Source: an uncultured Collinsella sp. (GTDB lineage Bacteria; Actinomycetota; Coriobacteriia; Coriobacteriales; Coriobacteriaceae). Taken from it: a stretch of DNA of 49,342 nucleotides. The stretch covers positions 1 through 49,342 of the forward strand of contig CAKUGM010000006.1 in NCBI GenBank assembly GCA_934654625.1, written 5' to 3'. Of the stretch, positions 34,777 through 42,825 are shown piece after piece. The stretch's first letter is position 1, and the number at the start of each line of letters is the position of its first letter. The position numbers and the translations under genes are program-made. The notes under the pieces were generated by a model that was not told the origin of the DNA, did not search any database, and saw nothing but the letters and a program-made list of their open reading frames with translations.

Positions 34777-35829
34777 TTAGATGAAGCGCTCCACGCACGT
34801 CTTCACGCCGCGCGTGGCGGCGAAGAACGCTATCAGGTCGCGCTTTCTCATCTCGAATCCCGTCTTCGCGCCGTGCGCGACCGCAAGGGCCGCACGACGC
34901 TGTGCTCCCTTGGGCGGAAGCGTGCACCATTTCTCTCCGTAGACGCCGCGCAGCAGGCGAGACAGGCGCTGAGCGCATATATCCGCCTCCGAAGACGGCA
35001 GGCGCACCAGATCGAACAACGTTAAGTCCAGGCACCAAGCGACCATCTCGCCCGGGCACAAGTCCAGCAAACCGCGCTCGCGCCACTCATCAAAGATCAC
35101 CTCGAACATCAAAAGGTGCTGTTCGACTTTCTGCGCGCGAGATGCCTCGGTGTTGTAGACATGGGTGAGAGATCCATCCGTCATCCGATAGCGATAGAGC
35201 TTATCAGCGATGAGCACCGTCTTTGCGCTCAAGGGATAGACGATAAACTGGTATGGAACATCCTCCGCAAAGCGCAGGCGCGTCGAGAAGCGAATGTGCT
35301 CGCGCTCCATAAACGAGCGGCGCAGAGCAGTGCGCCAGGCGTAAGGCTGAGCGTTAGCGGAAAAGAGCAGTGCGGGGTCAAACGCATCGAACGCTGCTGC
35401 CGCGGGGCTCAAGAGCTGCCGGATGCGCTTCGAGGCGCGATCCTCAGGCTCGCAGGTCGCACCGAAAGTCACTACTTCGGCATCGGTCGTGTCGAACACC
35501 TCGACCAGGCGACGGCAGAGCTCGGGAGACACGGTGTCGTCGGAATCCACGAAATCGATGATGCGGCCGCGGGCGACATCCATTCCCGCGTTGCGAGCAG
35601 CAGAAAGCCCTTGGTTTTCCTGGGTCAGCACACGAATCCGCACGTCTCGGGCAGCGTATGACTCGAGGATGCCCGCGCAATTGTCGGGCGATCCATCGTT
35701 GACGCAGATGATCTCGATATCGGACTCGGTCTGTGCAAGGAGCGAATCCAGGCAGACGCCGAGGGTGGCCTCGGATTTATAAACCGGGACGATGATGGAG
35801 ACGGCAGGCGCCGAAGTCGCGCTATTCAT
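34777..35829 (-). CDS. Family 2 glycosyltransferase
   Basis: This 350-residue GT-A transferase opens with VSIIVPVYKSEATLGVCLDS and IEIICVNDGSPDNC, then QENQGLSAARNAGMDVARG and the DxD-type metal site IIDFVDSDDTVSP near 88-100. The C-terminal part is helical, ending in KRDLIAFFAATRGVK. There is no membrane segment. Its ATG overlaps the end of the next upstream glycosyltransferase by eight bases, so the two are translationally coupled. Similar paired enzymes decorate cell-wall polysaccharides or capsules. Donor and acceptor are unknown. Longer in-frame starts upstream lie inside the neighbour and are rejected. Confidence 0.9.
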   Translation of the reverse strand: MNSATSAPAVSIIVPVYKSEATLGVCLDSLLAQTESDIEIICVNDGSPDNCAGILESYAARDVRIRVLTQENQGLSAARNAGMDVARGRIIDFVDSDDTVSPELCRRLVEVFDTTDAEVVTFGATCEPEDRASKRIRQLLSPAAAAFDAFDPALLFSANAQPYAWRTALRRSFMEREHIRFSTRLRFAEDVPYQFIVYPLSAKTVLIADKLYRYRMTDGSLTHVYNTEASRAQKVEQHLLMFEVIFDEWRERGLLDLCPGEMVAWCLDLTLFDLVRLPSSEADICAQRLSRLLRGVYGEKWCTLPPKGAQRRAALAVAHGAKTGFEMRKRDLIAFFAATRGVKTCVERFI

Positions 35830-36922
35830 GGTCCGACCTGCTCTTTGCATAGGCGAGAAGAAGCCCGGGGCCGCCGAGTTTGAGATAGTGCATGGCACGG
35901 CCGAGTCTACCGGCAGTCGCATAGCGCTCATTTGCCTGCGCCCATGCCGAGGGGTCTTTCAAGATGCTCTCCAGGTTTGCCCGCTTCCAGGGTTTAAGGT
36001 CGACAAGCTCGAACGCATGGTCATCAAGCGCCGCTTGGAACTCGGATGCCATACGCTCCAGAAACATCACGCGAAACTGCGGCGCCAGGCGCACATAGCT
36101 CCACATATACGAGTCGTACTTCACTACGTGGCAAATGCGAGTCAGGCGCGCGGCCTCTTCCTCGCCGCAACGCGCGGCGTACTCGCATGAAAGCCAGCGC
36201 TCGATCTCGGCGTATTCGTCATTGACGCAAAAGACCTTGTTCGAAGCGTTGACCGAAGAGCCCTCGTTGTCCTGGCGGTACGACAAAATCGAATCGTGAA
36301 TCCACACCGCTCGATCTGCCAGGGCAAACGCTTTGAACGTAAAGGAAGCATCCTGAAAAGCGGCACCCGGCGTGGGCAGGAAGCGAATGTTGCCGTCTTG
36401 CAGGAAATCACGTCGATAGACAGCCGACCAGATCGACGGCTTTTGATGGAACGCGAAAGCGTCCGCAGCGGGGCGAGAGGTCTTGTCGCAGCGGCTCGCG
36501 GGAAACATCTCAAAGAACTCACGGCGTTCCTCGGGCGTCGACCAGTAGAGGTCGAAATTGCCCTTGACGATTTGCGCGTCATGAGCGCGCGCCGCATCGA
36601 CCAGCTTCTCAAGCGCGTCGGGCGCCATGAAGTCGTCCGATTCCAGGATGCCGATGTACTCGCCGCGTGCCTGGTCTAGGCCGCGGTTCATGGAGTCGCC
36701 GTATCCGGAATTTGCCTTATCGATCATGACGAAGCGCGCATCGCGCTCCATGTACTCACGGATAATCGCAGGGCTCGAATCGGTAGAGCCATCGTTGATG
36801 CAGATGATCTCGATGTCCTCGAGCGTCTGCGCCGCCGCGGAATCGAGGCACTGCCGAAGGTAGCGCTCTACGTTATAGATGGGAACCAGAAGCGATAGCA
36901 CCGGTTGAGCGTGTTGATCCAC
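35822..36922 (-). CDS. Family 2 glycosyltransferase
   Basis: This 366-residue GT-A enzyme has LSLLVPIYNVERYLRQCLDS, IEIICINDGSTDSSPAI, KANSGYGDSMNRGLDQARGE and the metal site YIGILESDDFMAP near 92. The second half carries SIWSAVYRRDFLQ and a helical tail, common in transferases of surface-polysaccharide loci. The start is uncertain: GTG 36922 with AAAGGTGG just upstream is preferred; ATG 36958 would add 12 residues. It heads a run with the next glycosyltransferase and nadE, and is divergent from another transferase at 37097. The substrate is unknown. Confidence 0.88.
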   Translation of the reverse strand: MDQHAQPVLSLLVPIYNVERYLRQCLDSAAAQTLEDIEIICINDGSTDSSPAIIREYMERDARFVMIDKANSGYGDSMNRGLDQARGEYIGILESDDFMAPDALEKLVDAARAHDAQIVKGNFDLYWSTPEERREFFEMFPASRCDKTSRPAADAFAFHQKPSIWSAVYRRDFLQDGNIRFLPTPGAAFQDASFTFKAFALADRAVWIHDSILSYRQDNEGSSVNASNKVFCVNDEYAEIERWLSCEYAARCGEEEAARLTRICHVVKYDSYMWSYVRLAPQFRVMFLERMASEFQAALDDHAFELVDLKPWKRANLESILKDPSAWAQANERYATAGRLGRAMHYLKLGGPGLLLAYAKSRSDHE

Positions 36923-37030
36923 AAAGCCACCTTTCGAGCCAAAAATGAATGTCACCATAATACCCCGCCACGCCCAAGCACGCGCCGGCGCGGCGCCCCG
37001 CCTCCCAGACACCACCGGAATGCGCGATTT

Positions 37031-37059
37031 TTCTCAAGATGCCGCAGGAACCCTATAAT
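37031..37059 (+). promoter_or_regulatory. Promoter of the GlfT-like glycosyltransferase
   Basis: TTCTCA (37031-37036) and a perfect TATAAT (37054-37059) are 17 bases apart, 38 bases before the GTG start. If real, this rules out the ATG at 37058 that the longer frame would use, since it lies within the -10 box. Confidence 0.6.
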
Positions 37060-37096
37060 GAATCCATCTGAAATAACGTCGCAAAGGTATTCAAAC

Positions 37097-38119
37097 GTGA
37101 GCGAAACCCAAACAGCCGGCACCAAAGCATCGACCATCGAACGCCTCGCGCTCGTCGTGGTCACCTATAAGCGCCAAGAAATGCTCGCAAACCTTTTTGA
37201 TTCAATCGCCGCGCTTGACGATGCCCCCTGGCGCATCGTCATCGTGGATAACGAGAACTCCCCCGCTACCAAACAGATGGTGGCGAAATTCAACGAGCGC
37301 TGCCTTGTCCTTTGGGGCCACGGCGACGAGGCAGATACCGAAGGAGGCGCAGATCGCGTGGTCTATGCCCCACAGCTTGAAAACACAGGCGGCGCCGGCG
37401 GCTTCTCGGCTGGCGTTAAGCGCGCCTATGAGCTGGGAGCACAGTGGTTTTGGGTCATGGACGACGATGTGCTCGTTATCCCCCAGGCGATCTCGCGCCT
37501 GGCCAAATGGACCGATCGCTACGACGCAATCCAGGGATCGCGCCTTGATTTCGATGGCGGCCCCTTCTTTTGGCAGTATCAGCTCATTGTGCCCCTGGGC
37601 ATCCCCAACCCGGTAGCCCCCGCCAACCTGGGAGAGGCCGGATGCAAGCCTATGAATCAGCTCTGCTTTGAAGGCGGCCTCTTTAGCCGTCGCGTGGTGC
37701 AAAAGATCGGCTATCCCGACGCGCGCTTTTTCATCTACGGAGACGACGCCTGCTATGGCTATCTCGCCAGCAAGCACTTCCCCGCTGCCGTGGTATCCGA
37801 CCTTATCCTGCAGCGCGCCCGCGTGGTCTCGAACTGGGACATCGCCGGCAAGCGCCAGCTCAACTCCACCAGCGACACCAACCGCTACTACATCATGCGC
37901 AACCGCGGATTCCTCGCGCGCTATCTCAAGCTCTACGGCGATTACAACCCGGTGCTCTTCCGCCTGGGCAACATTGCCACCTTCTGCAAGGAGCTCATCC
38001 GTCTTGCCGTCGTGGACAAAACGTTCAAGACCGGCGTACCCGCGCTGCGTCGTGGTTGGAAAGATGGGGCAAAGATCCTCTCCGATCCCTCTTGGAAACC
38101 CATGCCTCCGGTCGAATAG
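37097..38119 (+). CDS. GlfT2-like/rhamnosyl-type glycosyltransferase
   Basis: This 340-residue GT2-family protein has ALVVVTYKRQEMLANLFDSI, WRIVIVDNENSPAT, the NTGGAGGFSAGVKRAYELGA stretch and a strong metal site WFWVMDDDVLVIP, followed by CFEGGLFSRRVVQKIGYPD and YGDDACYGYLASK. This pattern is that of galactofuranosyl- or rhamnosyl-transferases of cell-wall galactan synthesis (GlfT2/WbbL-like). GTG 37097 is chosen because a TATAAT promoter sits over the alternative ATG at 37058 and AAAGG lies nine bases upstream. It is divergent from two other transferases; the three together suggest a small surface-polysaccharide locus. Acceptor unknown. Confidence 0.88.
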   Translation: MSETQTAGTKASTIERLALVVVTYKRQEMLANLFDSIAALDDAPWRIVIVDNENSPATKQMVAKFNERCLVLWGHGDEADTEGGADRVVYAPQLENTGGAGGFSAGVKRAYELGAQWFWVMDDDVLVIPQAISRLAKWTDRYDAIQGSRLDFDGGPFFWQYQLIVPLGIPNPVAPANLGEAGCKPMNQLCFEGGLFSRRVVQKIGYPDARFFIYGDDACYGYLASKHFPAAVVSDLILQRARVVSNWDIAGKRQLNSTSDTNRYYIMRNRGFLARYLKLYGDYNPVLFRLGNIATFCKELIRLAVVDKTFKTGVPALRRGWKDGAKILSDPSWKPMPPVE

Positions 38120-38133
38120 CAGCCAAATGATTA

Positions 38134-38165
38134 AGCGCCCGATAACCCGGGCGCTCTCTTTTTAT
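38134..38165 (+). terminator. Terminator of the GlfT-like gene
   Basis: AGCGCCCG pairs with CGGGCGCT (loop ATAACC) and is followed by CTCTTTTTAT, 15 bases after the stop. Confidence 0.9.
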
Positions 38166-38386
38166 CACAAAGCCGGCACCTCGAACTTATATGCGCAAGA
38201 GTCAGACCCTCACAGAAGCGATGCAAAACCAACACAGCCTCTCGACGTGTGTCGGCACTTTCTGTTGACTCGAACAAGTGCATTCACAAAACGGCCCTCG
38301 GGTACAACAATCGAGTGCGCGCCGAGCGCAAGCCGCACATCGCAACACGAAACGAACCACCTACGCCGCGGGAGGAGAATTCCGCC

Positions 38387-39286
38387 ATGGCCCTTAATAA
38401 TGCACAAGAACGCTACACCGATACTCGTCGCACCCGTATCTACCAGCGCGAACAAGAACAATTTATCGGTCAGACGCAAGCAATTGCACCTAAAGAGAAA
38501 TTGCTCGAGGGACTTTCTATCCCTCAGGTTATCGCCGGCGCCGCCGCAGCGGCGACCTCCGTGGCGCTCGCCTCGCATATCGGCATCGCAGGCTCGGTAA
38601 TCGGTGCTGCCGCGAGCTCCGTCATCACCGTGGTAAGTTCGCAGATCTATCGCCATTTCCTTTCGGCGGGAGCGGCGAAGCTCAAACATGAGCCTCAGCG
38701 CCCCGGCCCCTCGAGCGCATACGTTTCGGGCTACGGCTACAGCGAGCGCGCGTCGCAGGGCTATTACGACCGCCAACCCACTCGCTACGGAGCGCGCATC
38801 GCCCCCGCTAAGCTCCAGGCGCGCGCCGCGGCTGAACGAGCGGCAACCCAACGCAAGGTGATCGGCTTCTCCGTACTCGCCGGCGCGCTCGCCGTCGTCG
38901 TATGCGCGGGAGCCATCTGGCTATTCACCGCTGGTCAGGGCCTGGGCCAGCGCATCGATACCCTCTGGCCCGCCGCGAATGAGCAGCCAGAGGATACGAC
39001 GACGCGAAACAGCGCGCAGGCATCGGCCAGCGATAACAACAAGGACGCTGATACGTCCGATTCCGCCCCGACGAGCACCGACACCAGCGGCAAGACCGAC
39101 GACACAAGCGCCAGCAGCGGCGGAACCTCGGGCGATGCCGCCCAGGGCGGAACATCGAGCGATAGCTCCACTTCCGGGGACATGGGCGCACAAGACACCT
39201 CGAGCAGCCAAAGCAAAACCGATGGCACGGGCGGCACACAGAACGATTCGAACAATTCTGCCACGCAATCAGCAACCGCAGCGTAA
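38387..39286 (+). CDS. Membrane protein with Ser/Thr-rich extracellular tail
   Basis: This 299-residue protein of unknown function begins with a charged, Arg/Gln-rich segment (ERYTDTRRTRIYQREQEQF). A hydrophobic Ala/Ser/Ile-rich region follows (about 46-85, IPQVIAGAAAAATSVALASH and SVIGAAASSVITVVSS), then a Tyr/Arg-rich loop (SGYGYSERASQGYYDRQPTR), a clear membrane helix near 158-180 (VIGFSVLAGALAVVVCAGAIWL) and a low-complexity tail of about 110 residues made mostly of Ser, Thr, Asp, Gly and Gln. The tail is probably outside the cell and could be glycosylated. ATG 38387 is fixed by GGAGGAG nine bases upstream. Its own terminator follows. Confidence 0.8.
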   Translation: MALNNAQERYTDTRRTRIYQREQEQFIGQTQAIAPKEKLLEGLSIPQVIAGAAAAATSVALASHIGIAGSVIGAAASSVITVVSSQIYRHFLSAGAAKLKHEPQRPGPSSAYVSGYGYSERASQGYYDRQPTRYGARIAPAKLQARAAAERAATQRKVIGFSVLAGALAVVVCAGAIWLFTAGQGLGQRIDTLWPAANEQPEDTTTRNSAQASASDNNKDADTSDSAPTSTDTSGKTDDTSASSGGTSGDAAQGGTSSDSSTSGDMGAQDTSSSQSKTDGTGGTQNDSNNSATQSATAA

Positions 39287-39291
39287 GAGAC

Positions 39292-39333
39292 GAGGCGCCG
39301 AGCAGCTCAAAATAAGCTACTCGGCGCCTTTTT
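39292..39333 (+). terminator. Terminator of the Ser/Thr-rich membrane protein gene
   Basis: AGGCGCCGAG pairs with CTCGGCGCCT, extended by an inner AGCT/AGCT pair with single-base bulges, and followed by TTTTTA. Confidence 0.9.
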
Positions 39334-39370
39334 ACAGCGCATCGATGCGAATGTTGAACAGAATCGCAAT

Positions 39371-39444
39371 GCCTCAAGTAGACGAAAAAACGAAAGCCTT
39401 TGACCTGCGGCTTTAATGGCCGCAAACCGTTGTCTACTTGAGGC
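39371..39444. repeat. Long hairpin with 13-base perfect arms
   Basis: GCCTCAAGTAGAC (39371-39383) and GTCTACTTGAGGC (39432-39444) are perfect inverted copies. Inside, TGCGGC and GCCGCA form a second stem around TTTAATG. No T-run follows the outer stem on plus. It lies between two terminators in otherwise empty sequence and may be a small structured RNA or an intergenic repeat. Confidence 0.6.
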
Positions 39445-39493
39445 CCCTAGATCCTGATTGTGAACTTGGGCCAGACAGGGCGGGCCAAACGCA

Positions 39494-39533
39494 AAAAGCC
39501 GGGGTGGTTCGAACGTGAACCGTCCCGGCTTTC
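39494..39533 (-). terminator. Terminator of the DUF3825-like gene
   Basis: On the minus strand AAAGCCGGGACGGTTCAC pairs with the GAACCAC-CCCGGCTTT side and is followed by TTTGC, 26 bases after the stop. Confidence 0.85.
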
Positions 39534-39559
39534 ATTTAAAACAAGCCATGCGTGAAGCG

Positions 39560-41467
39560 CTACGCCGCGAAGAAGCTCTCGACGAGCCAATGCGGCAGCT
39601 CATCGGAGACGACGCGCGCGAGCACGTAGGCGCACGATGCCGTGATGAGGGCGCGGATGTGCAGAGCGTCGTCGCCGGCCTCGGCATCCACGATGAACGT
39701 AGGCGCGTCCCCGTCCTCGAGAGAGCCCGGGATGGCGAGCAGGGTGCGTCCCAGCGGCGGGTAGTAGACGGAGGTCGCCACGCGGTTGTTGCGCGCGGCA
39801 AAAAGCAGCGCCTTCTGTGCCAGCGCGCGCTCCTCCTCGTCGAGGCTGGCATCGACGACGACGCGGCCAGATGCGAAAACCGAGGCGTCTGCGGGCTCAA
39901 TCTTGGCAAGCGGCTCGTAGGCTTCGAGCGGATCTTGGACAATGCAGCCAATGTACCTCATCGGAATATCGGAATCCTGGGGCATGAAGACGGCTGCGAT
40001 GGGCTCCATCTTGGGCGTGCACAGGCCCGTGGCCATGAACACCGGCTCTTCGTCTCCCGCAGCGGCCAGTAGCCCCTCGTCAAGTGCACGGCAGAAGCGA
40101 ATGGCCAAGTAGTCGTAGAGCATGTCAAAGACCAGCAGCCTCTGAGCCAGGGAGACGCCCTCGGGGTAGGTCCAGGGCTCGGGAGCGGCGAAGTCGGCCA
40201 TCTCTTCGAGCGCCGCATCCGGGTCCTCGAACTGAACGAGCGTGGCAAACGTCGAGCGCGGATTGAGCAGATAGGCGTCCTCGGTGTCCCGCTCGGGATC
40301 GATGGCATACCATGGGCCGCCGTCGATGAGGGAGAGCTCGGGAATGGCGGGTTCACCGGAATCCAAATCGATGCCGTCGACGTCCTCGATCGCCCACGCC
40401 ATGCCGGAGCCGGAGCTCTTGCGGATGCCCACGAGCACGGGAGAATTGTCCTCGGCGTGCACATAACGCAGGGGGAACACGGCCCAAGTGCGCTTGCCGA
40501 CGACGGAGCCCATGCCACGGGCGATGCGGAAGTCCTCAGTGAGAAGTTGCATGATGTCGCATCCAAAGGGCAGCATGCGGGCAAGCAGGCTCAACTGTGG
40601 GCCTGGGCAGTGAACCTCGGCAGCGAAGTCATGCGGATAGTCGGCCAGAGCCTGTGCCGAGGGACGCTCGGGCGCGTCAAACTCCGCAGCCGGATCAGGG
40701 TCGGCCACGGGATCAGACGCGGGCACGGGGCCTTCCTCGCTAGAGCCGTCGTCCTCCAGGGCAGGCGGCTCGGAAGCGATCTGCGGCTCGCGCTCCGGGT
40801 CAAGCTCGAGCGTGGTGATGCCCGCGTTGGCATTATCCGGGTCGTAGACCACCGTGAGGGAGATGCCGGGACGGCCCTCGTCTTCCTCGGAGGGCTCGAC
40901 CGCAGACCGCGGCACCCCTTCCCGAGCGGCGGCATCGGAGTCTTCAGCGGCCTCCATGGCCGCCCCGGCAGCATCCTCGGCCACAGCCTCAACGGCCTCC
41001 GCGGCCTCGGCAATGTCGGTAGTTGCGGGCTCAGACGCGGCCGCAGCTTCGACAGGCGGCTCCTCGGCTGTAGTCTCGGCCTCGACCTCCACAACGGGCT
41101 CCTCGCGCTTGACGCGCCGGGGCTTCACGGCCTTGAGGGTCTTGTCGCCCTTCTTTTTCTTCCAGGACTTGCCGCCGGCGCCGCCCTTCTTCTCGGGAGC
41201 AGCCAGGGCCTCGTCCCATGCAGGCTGCGCCACAACGGTCGCGTACACGCGTCCGCCCTTGAACACGGTGAGCTCGACAAAGTCACCCAGCTCCTCGAGC
41301 AGGTCGCGCGTAGCGTCAAAGCCCAGGTCGACAGCGCTCATGCCCTCGGCCTCGAGCGCCTCCTCCACCTTGGGCATAAACGCCTGCTTGCCGCACCCGA
41401 GCGCATCGCGCAGCAGTCGATACAGATAGATATGGTTTCCAAGCGAAAGCTTGCCGGTTTTGCTCAT
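39560..41467 (-). CDS. Possible LOTUS-like plus DUF3825-like protein
   Basis: This 635-residue cytosolic protein has three parts. Residues 5-70 (LGNHIYLYRLLRDALGCGKQ, LLEELGDFVELTVFKGGRVY) look like a small winged helix of the LOTUS/OST-HTH kind. Next come a Lys/Arg patch (SWKKKKGDKTLKAVKPRR) and a long Glu/Ala-rich acidic linker to about 285. The C-terminal 340 residues (MLPFGCDIMQLLTEDFRIAR, LVFDMLYDYLAIRFCRALDE) resemble DUF3825. ATG 41467 has GGAG six bases upstream. A stem-loop (41515-41551) lies in the leader. LOTUS domains bind RNA or helicases, so an RNA-linked role is conceivable; both domain calls are by eye. Confidence 0.65.
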   Translation of the reverse strand: MSKTGKLSLGNHIYLYRLLRDALGCGKQAFMPKVEEALEAEGMSAVDLGFDATRDLLEELGDFVELTVFKGGRVYATVVAQPAWDEALAAPEKKGGAGGKSWKKKKGDKTLKAVKPRRVKREEPVVEVEAETTAEEPPVEAAAASEPATTDIAEAAEAVEAVAEDAAGAAMEAAEDSDAAAREGVPRSAVEPSEEDEGRPGISLTVVYDPDNANAGITTLELDPEREPQIASEPPALEDDGSSEEGPVPASDPVADPDPAAEFDAPERPSAQALADYPHDFAAEVHCPGPQLSLLARMLPFGCDIMQLLTEDFRIARGMGSVVGKRTWAVFPLRYVHAEDNSPVLVGIRKSSGSGMAWAIEDVDGIDLDSGEPAIPELSLIDGGPWYAIDPERDTEDAYLLNPRSTFATLVQFEDPDAALEEMADFAAPEPWTYPEGVSLAQRLLVFDMLYDYLAIRFCRALDEGLLAAAGDEEPVFMATGLCTPKMEPIAAVFMPQDSDIPMRYIGCIVQDPLEAYEPLAKIEPADASVFASGRVVVDASLDEEERALAQKALLFAARNNRVATSVYYPPLGRTLLAIPGSLEDGDAPTFIVDAEAGDDALHIRALITASCAYVLARVVSDELPHWLVESFFAA

Positions 41468-41514
41468 GATTCTCTCCAAGCTATGCCGTCTTATCGAAAA
41501 ACCGGGAATATCGA

Positions 41515-41551
41515 AGGCGCCCGCGACAATAGCAAGATGTCCCGAGCGCCT
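41515..41551 (-). repeat. Stem-loop in the leader of the DUF3825-like gene
   Basis: On the minus strand AGGCGC pairs with GCGCCT and GACA with TGTC, around the loop TCTTGCTAT, 48 bases before the start codon. No T-run follows, so attenuation is not obvious; it may affect translation or mRNA stability. Confidence 0.4.
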
Positions 41552-41635
41552 CGCAATGCTCCGTAGGTTTCAACGCTTCACTTCGCAAAAGTAAACCAGT
41601 TTCGATGCATGCTGTAAAACAGATTTACCAGCTAA

Positions 41636-41654
41636 GTGATACTCATGGTATCAC
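41636..41654. promoter_or_regulatory. Palindromic operator-like site
   Basis: GTGATAC-TCATG-GTATCAC is a perfect 7-base inverted repeat with a 5-base spacer. It lies between the phage amidase stop and the leader of the DUF3825-like gene, about 170 bases upstream of the latter. It could be the binding site of a phage or host repressor. No -35/-10 pair is clear beside it. Confidence 0.4.
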
Positions 41655-41684
41655 CATCGATACAGAGCCGCCCATCAATTAAAA

Positions 41685-42596
41685 CTATCCCCTAAATGCA
41701 CCTCTTAGCAGCGCTTTTCCCAGTGCACGACAAGTTTGTTTTCCAAGCACCCCATCGATATCCACCTTGACGATTTGACAAGATAACCACGACTGGAGAC
41801 TCTTGACCGTGTTGGGACCGCACCAGCCATCAACCGATGCGCCCACCTTGCCTTGAAGAGCGCGGATGACAGGCGAGCCGGACGAGCATGAGGACAAAAA
41901 CTCCCAGGACGCTGCATCTGCATTGGGAAGGCACTTGCGGTTCCGTTGCGGTTGACGGCTGATAATCCCGTCGACCACGCAGCCAAGCTGCCGCTGGAGC
42001 TCAGAGGAAAAGCGCGGTCCCCAGTAATCCAGATCGCCTAAGTCCGCCAAGGCACCAGAAGAACCAGCGTTCCCGCCCGCCCCCGCAGCCCCTGCGCCCA
42101 GGCGTTCGTTGACGGCTTTTGCTAAAAGCGGCATGCGTGCCTTGAGATACGGGCCGGGGCACGCGGTCGCGACGAACATATCATGGGTCGTCAGCGAACC
42201 AGAGGCATCGCCCGTCCAATCCAGGCGCGCGATGCCATTGCGCCGGCATATGTCCACGCAAAGAGTCACCAAGGAGTTCCAAGCCGCAGTGGATACGGGC
42301 CAATCGCCACCGCGCGAGCTGTTAGCGACCTCGATCGTCACCGCCCGCTGATCGTTAGCCGCGCTAGAACTTGCCCAGGAACGCCGCGACTCATCAACAT
42401 AGAGGGCGATGCGGCCGTCACTCCCGATTCCGTAGTTTGCGGACGCCTGACGAGAGGAGCACGAGAAGATCTCCCCGCAGGTCTCCACACTCAAGTTGCC
42501 GGCCATGTGATGCGGGGTAATCTTGGAAATTTTGCCCGTTCTCGCACTACTGTTGGGGCTGATCTTCGTATAGGACACAAGTGAGCTATTCGACAT
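41685..42596 (-). CDS. Phage N-acetylmuramoyl-L-alanine amidase (endolysin)
   Basis: This lysin cuts the amide bond between muramic acid and the stem peptide at the end of a phage cycle. The 303 residues have an amidase_2-type domain (ITPHHMAGNLSVE with the zinc His near 28, VTIEVANSS, THDMFVATACPGPYLKAR near 138-155), a Gly/Ala/Ser linker, and a C-terminal region with peptidoglycan-binding repeats (VIRALQGKVGASVDGWCGPN, VDIDGVLGKQTCRALGKAL). The start at 42596 has AAAGGGG nine bases upstream and lies within the end of the holin gene. It is the last gene of the tail/lysis module. Confidence 0.9.
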   Translation of the reverse strand: MSNSSLVSYTKISPNSSARTGKISKITPHHMAGNLSVETCGEIFSCSSRQASANYGIGSDGRIALYVDESRRSWASSSAANDQRAVTIEVANSSRGGDWPVSTAAWNSLVTLCVDICRRNGIARLDWTGDASGSLTTHDMFVATACPGPYLKARMPLLAKAVNERLGAGAAGAGGNAGSSGALADLGDLDYWGPRFSSELQRQLGCVVDGIISRQPQRNRKCLPNADAASWEFLSSCSSGSPVIRALQGKVGASVDGWCGPNTVKSLQSWLSCQIVKVDIDGVLGKQTCRALGKALLRGAFRG

Positions 42597-42825
42597 GCTC
42601 ATCATCCCCTTTCGTCGCAGCAGATGCGTCCTCGTCCAGCACAGGCAGCGCGGCCAGGCTGGTAAGCAACGAGAGAATCGCTGCCACGCCCGCAACGCTC
42701 AGGCAATAACCCCACGACACCTCTCCAAACGCGGCCCCCACGGGAATGGCCGCAATCATGGTCTGCGCCGTAGCCTTGACAGCCCTGGTGAACGCCGCTC
42801 GAATCCATGGTTTAAAATCCGTCAT
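42586..42825 (-). CDS. Phage holin
   Basis: This 79-residue protein has two hydrophobic segments: AVKATAQTMIAAIPVGAAFG and GYCLSVAGVAAILSLLTSLA, separated by a short turn, with a charged C-terminus (DEDASAATKGDDEHVE). Size, topology and position directly before the amidase fit a class II r1t-like holin, which makes the membrane holes that release endolysin. The ATG shares one base with the stop of the collar protein gene, and GGAGG lies 11 bases upstream. The end overlaps the amidase start by 11 bases. The call rests on size, hydrophobic pattern and context. Confidence 0.85.
   Translation of the reverse strand: MTDFKPWIRAAFTRAVKATAQTMIAAIPVGAAFGEVSWGYCLSVAGVAAILSLLTSLAALPVLDEDASAATKGDDEHVE

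Noticed and set aside
39504..39522. GGTTCGAAC-like sequence resembling a tRNA T-loop
   Set aside because: It is the loop side of a Rho-independent terminator; no acceptor, D or anticodon stem can be formed around it.
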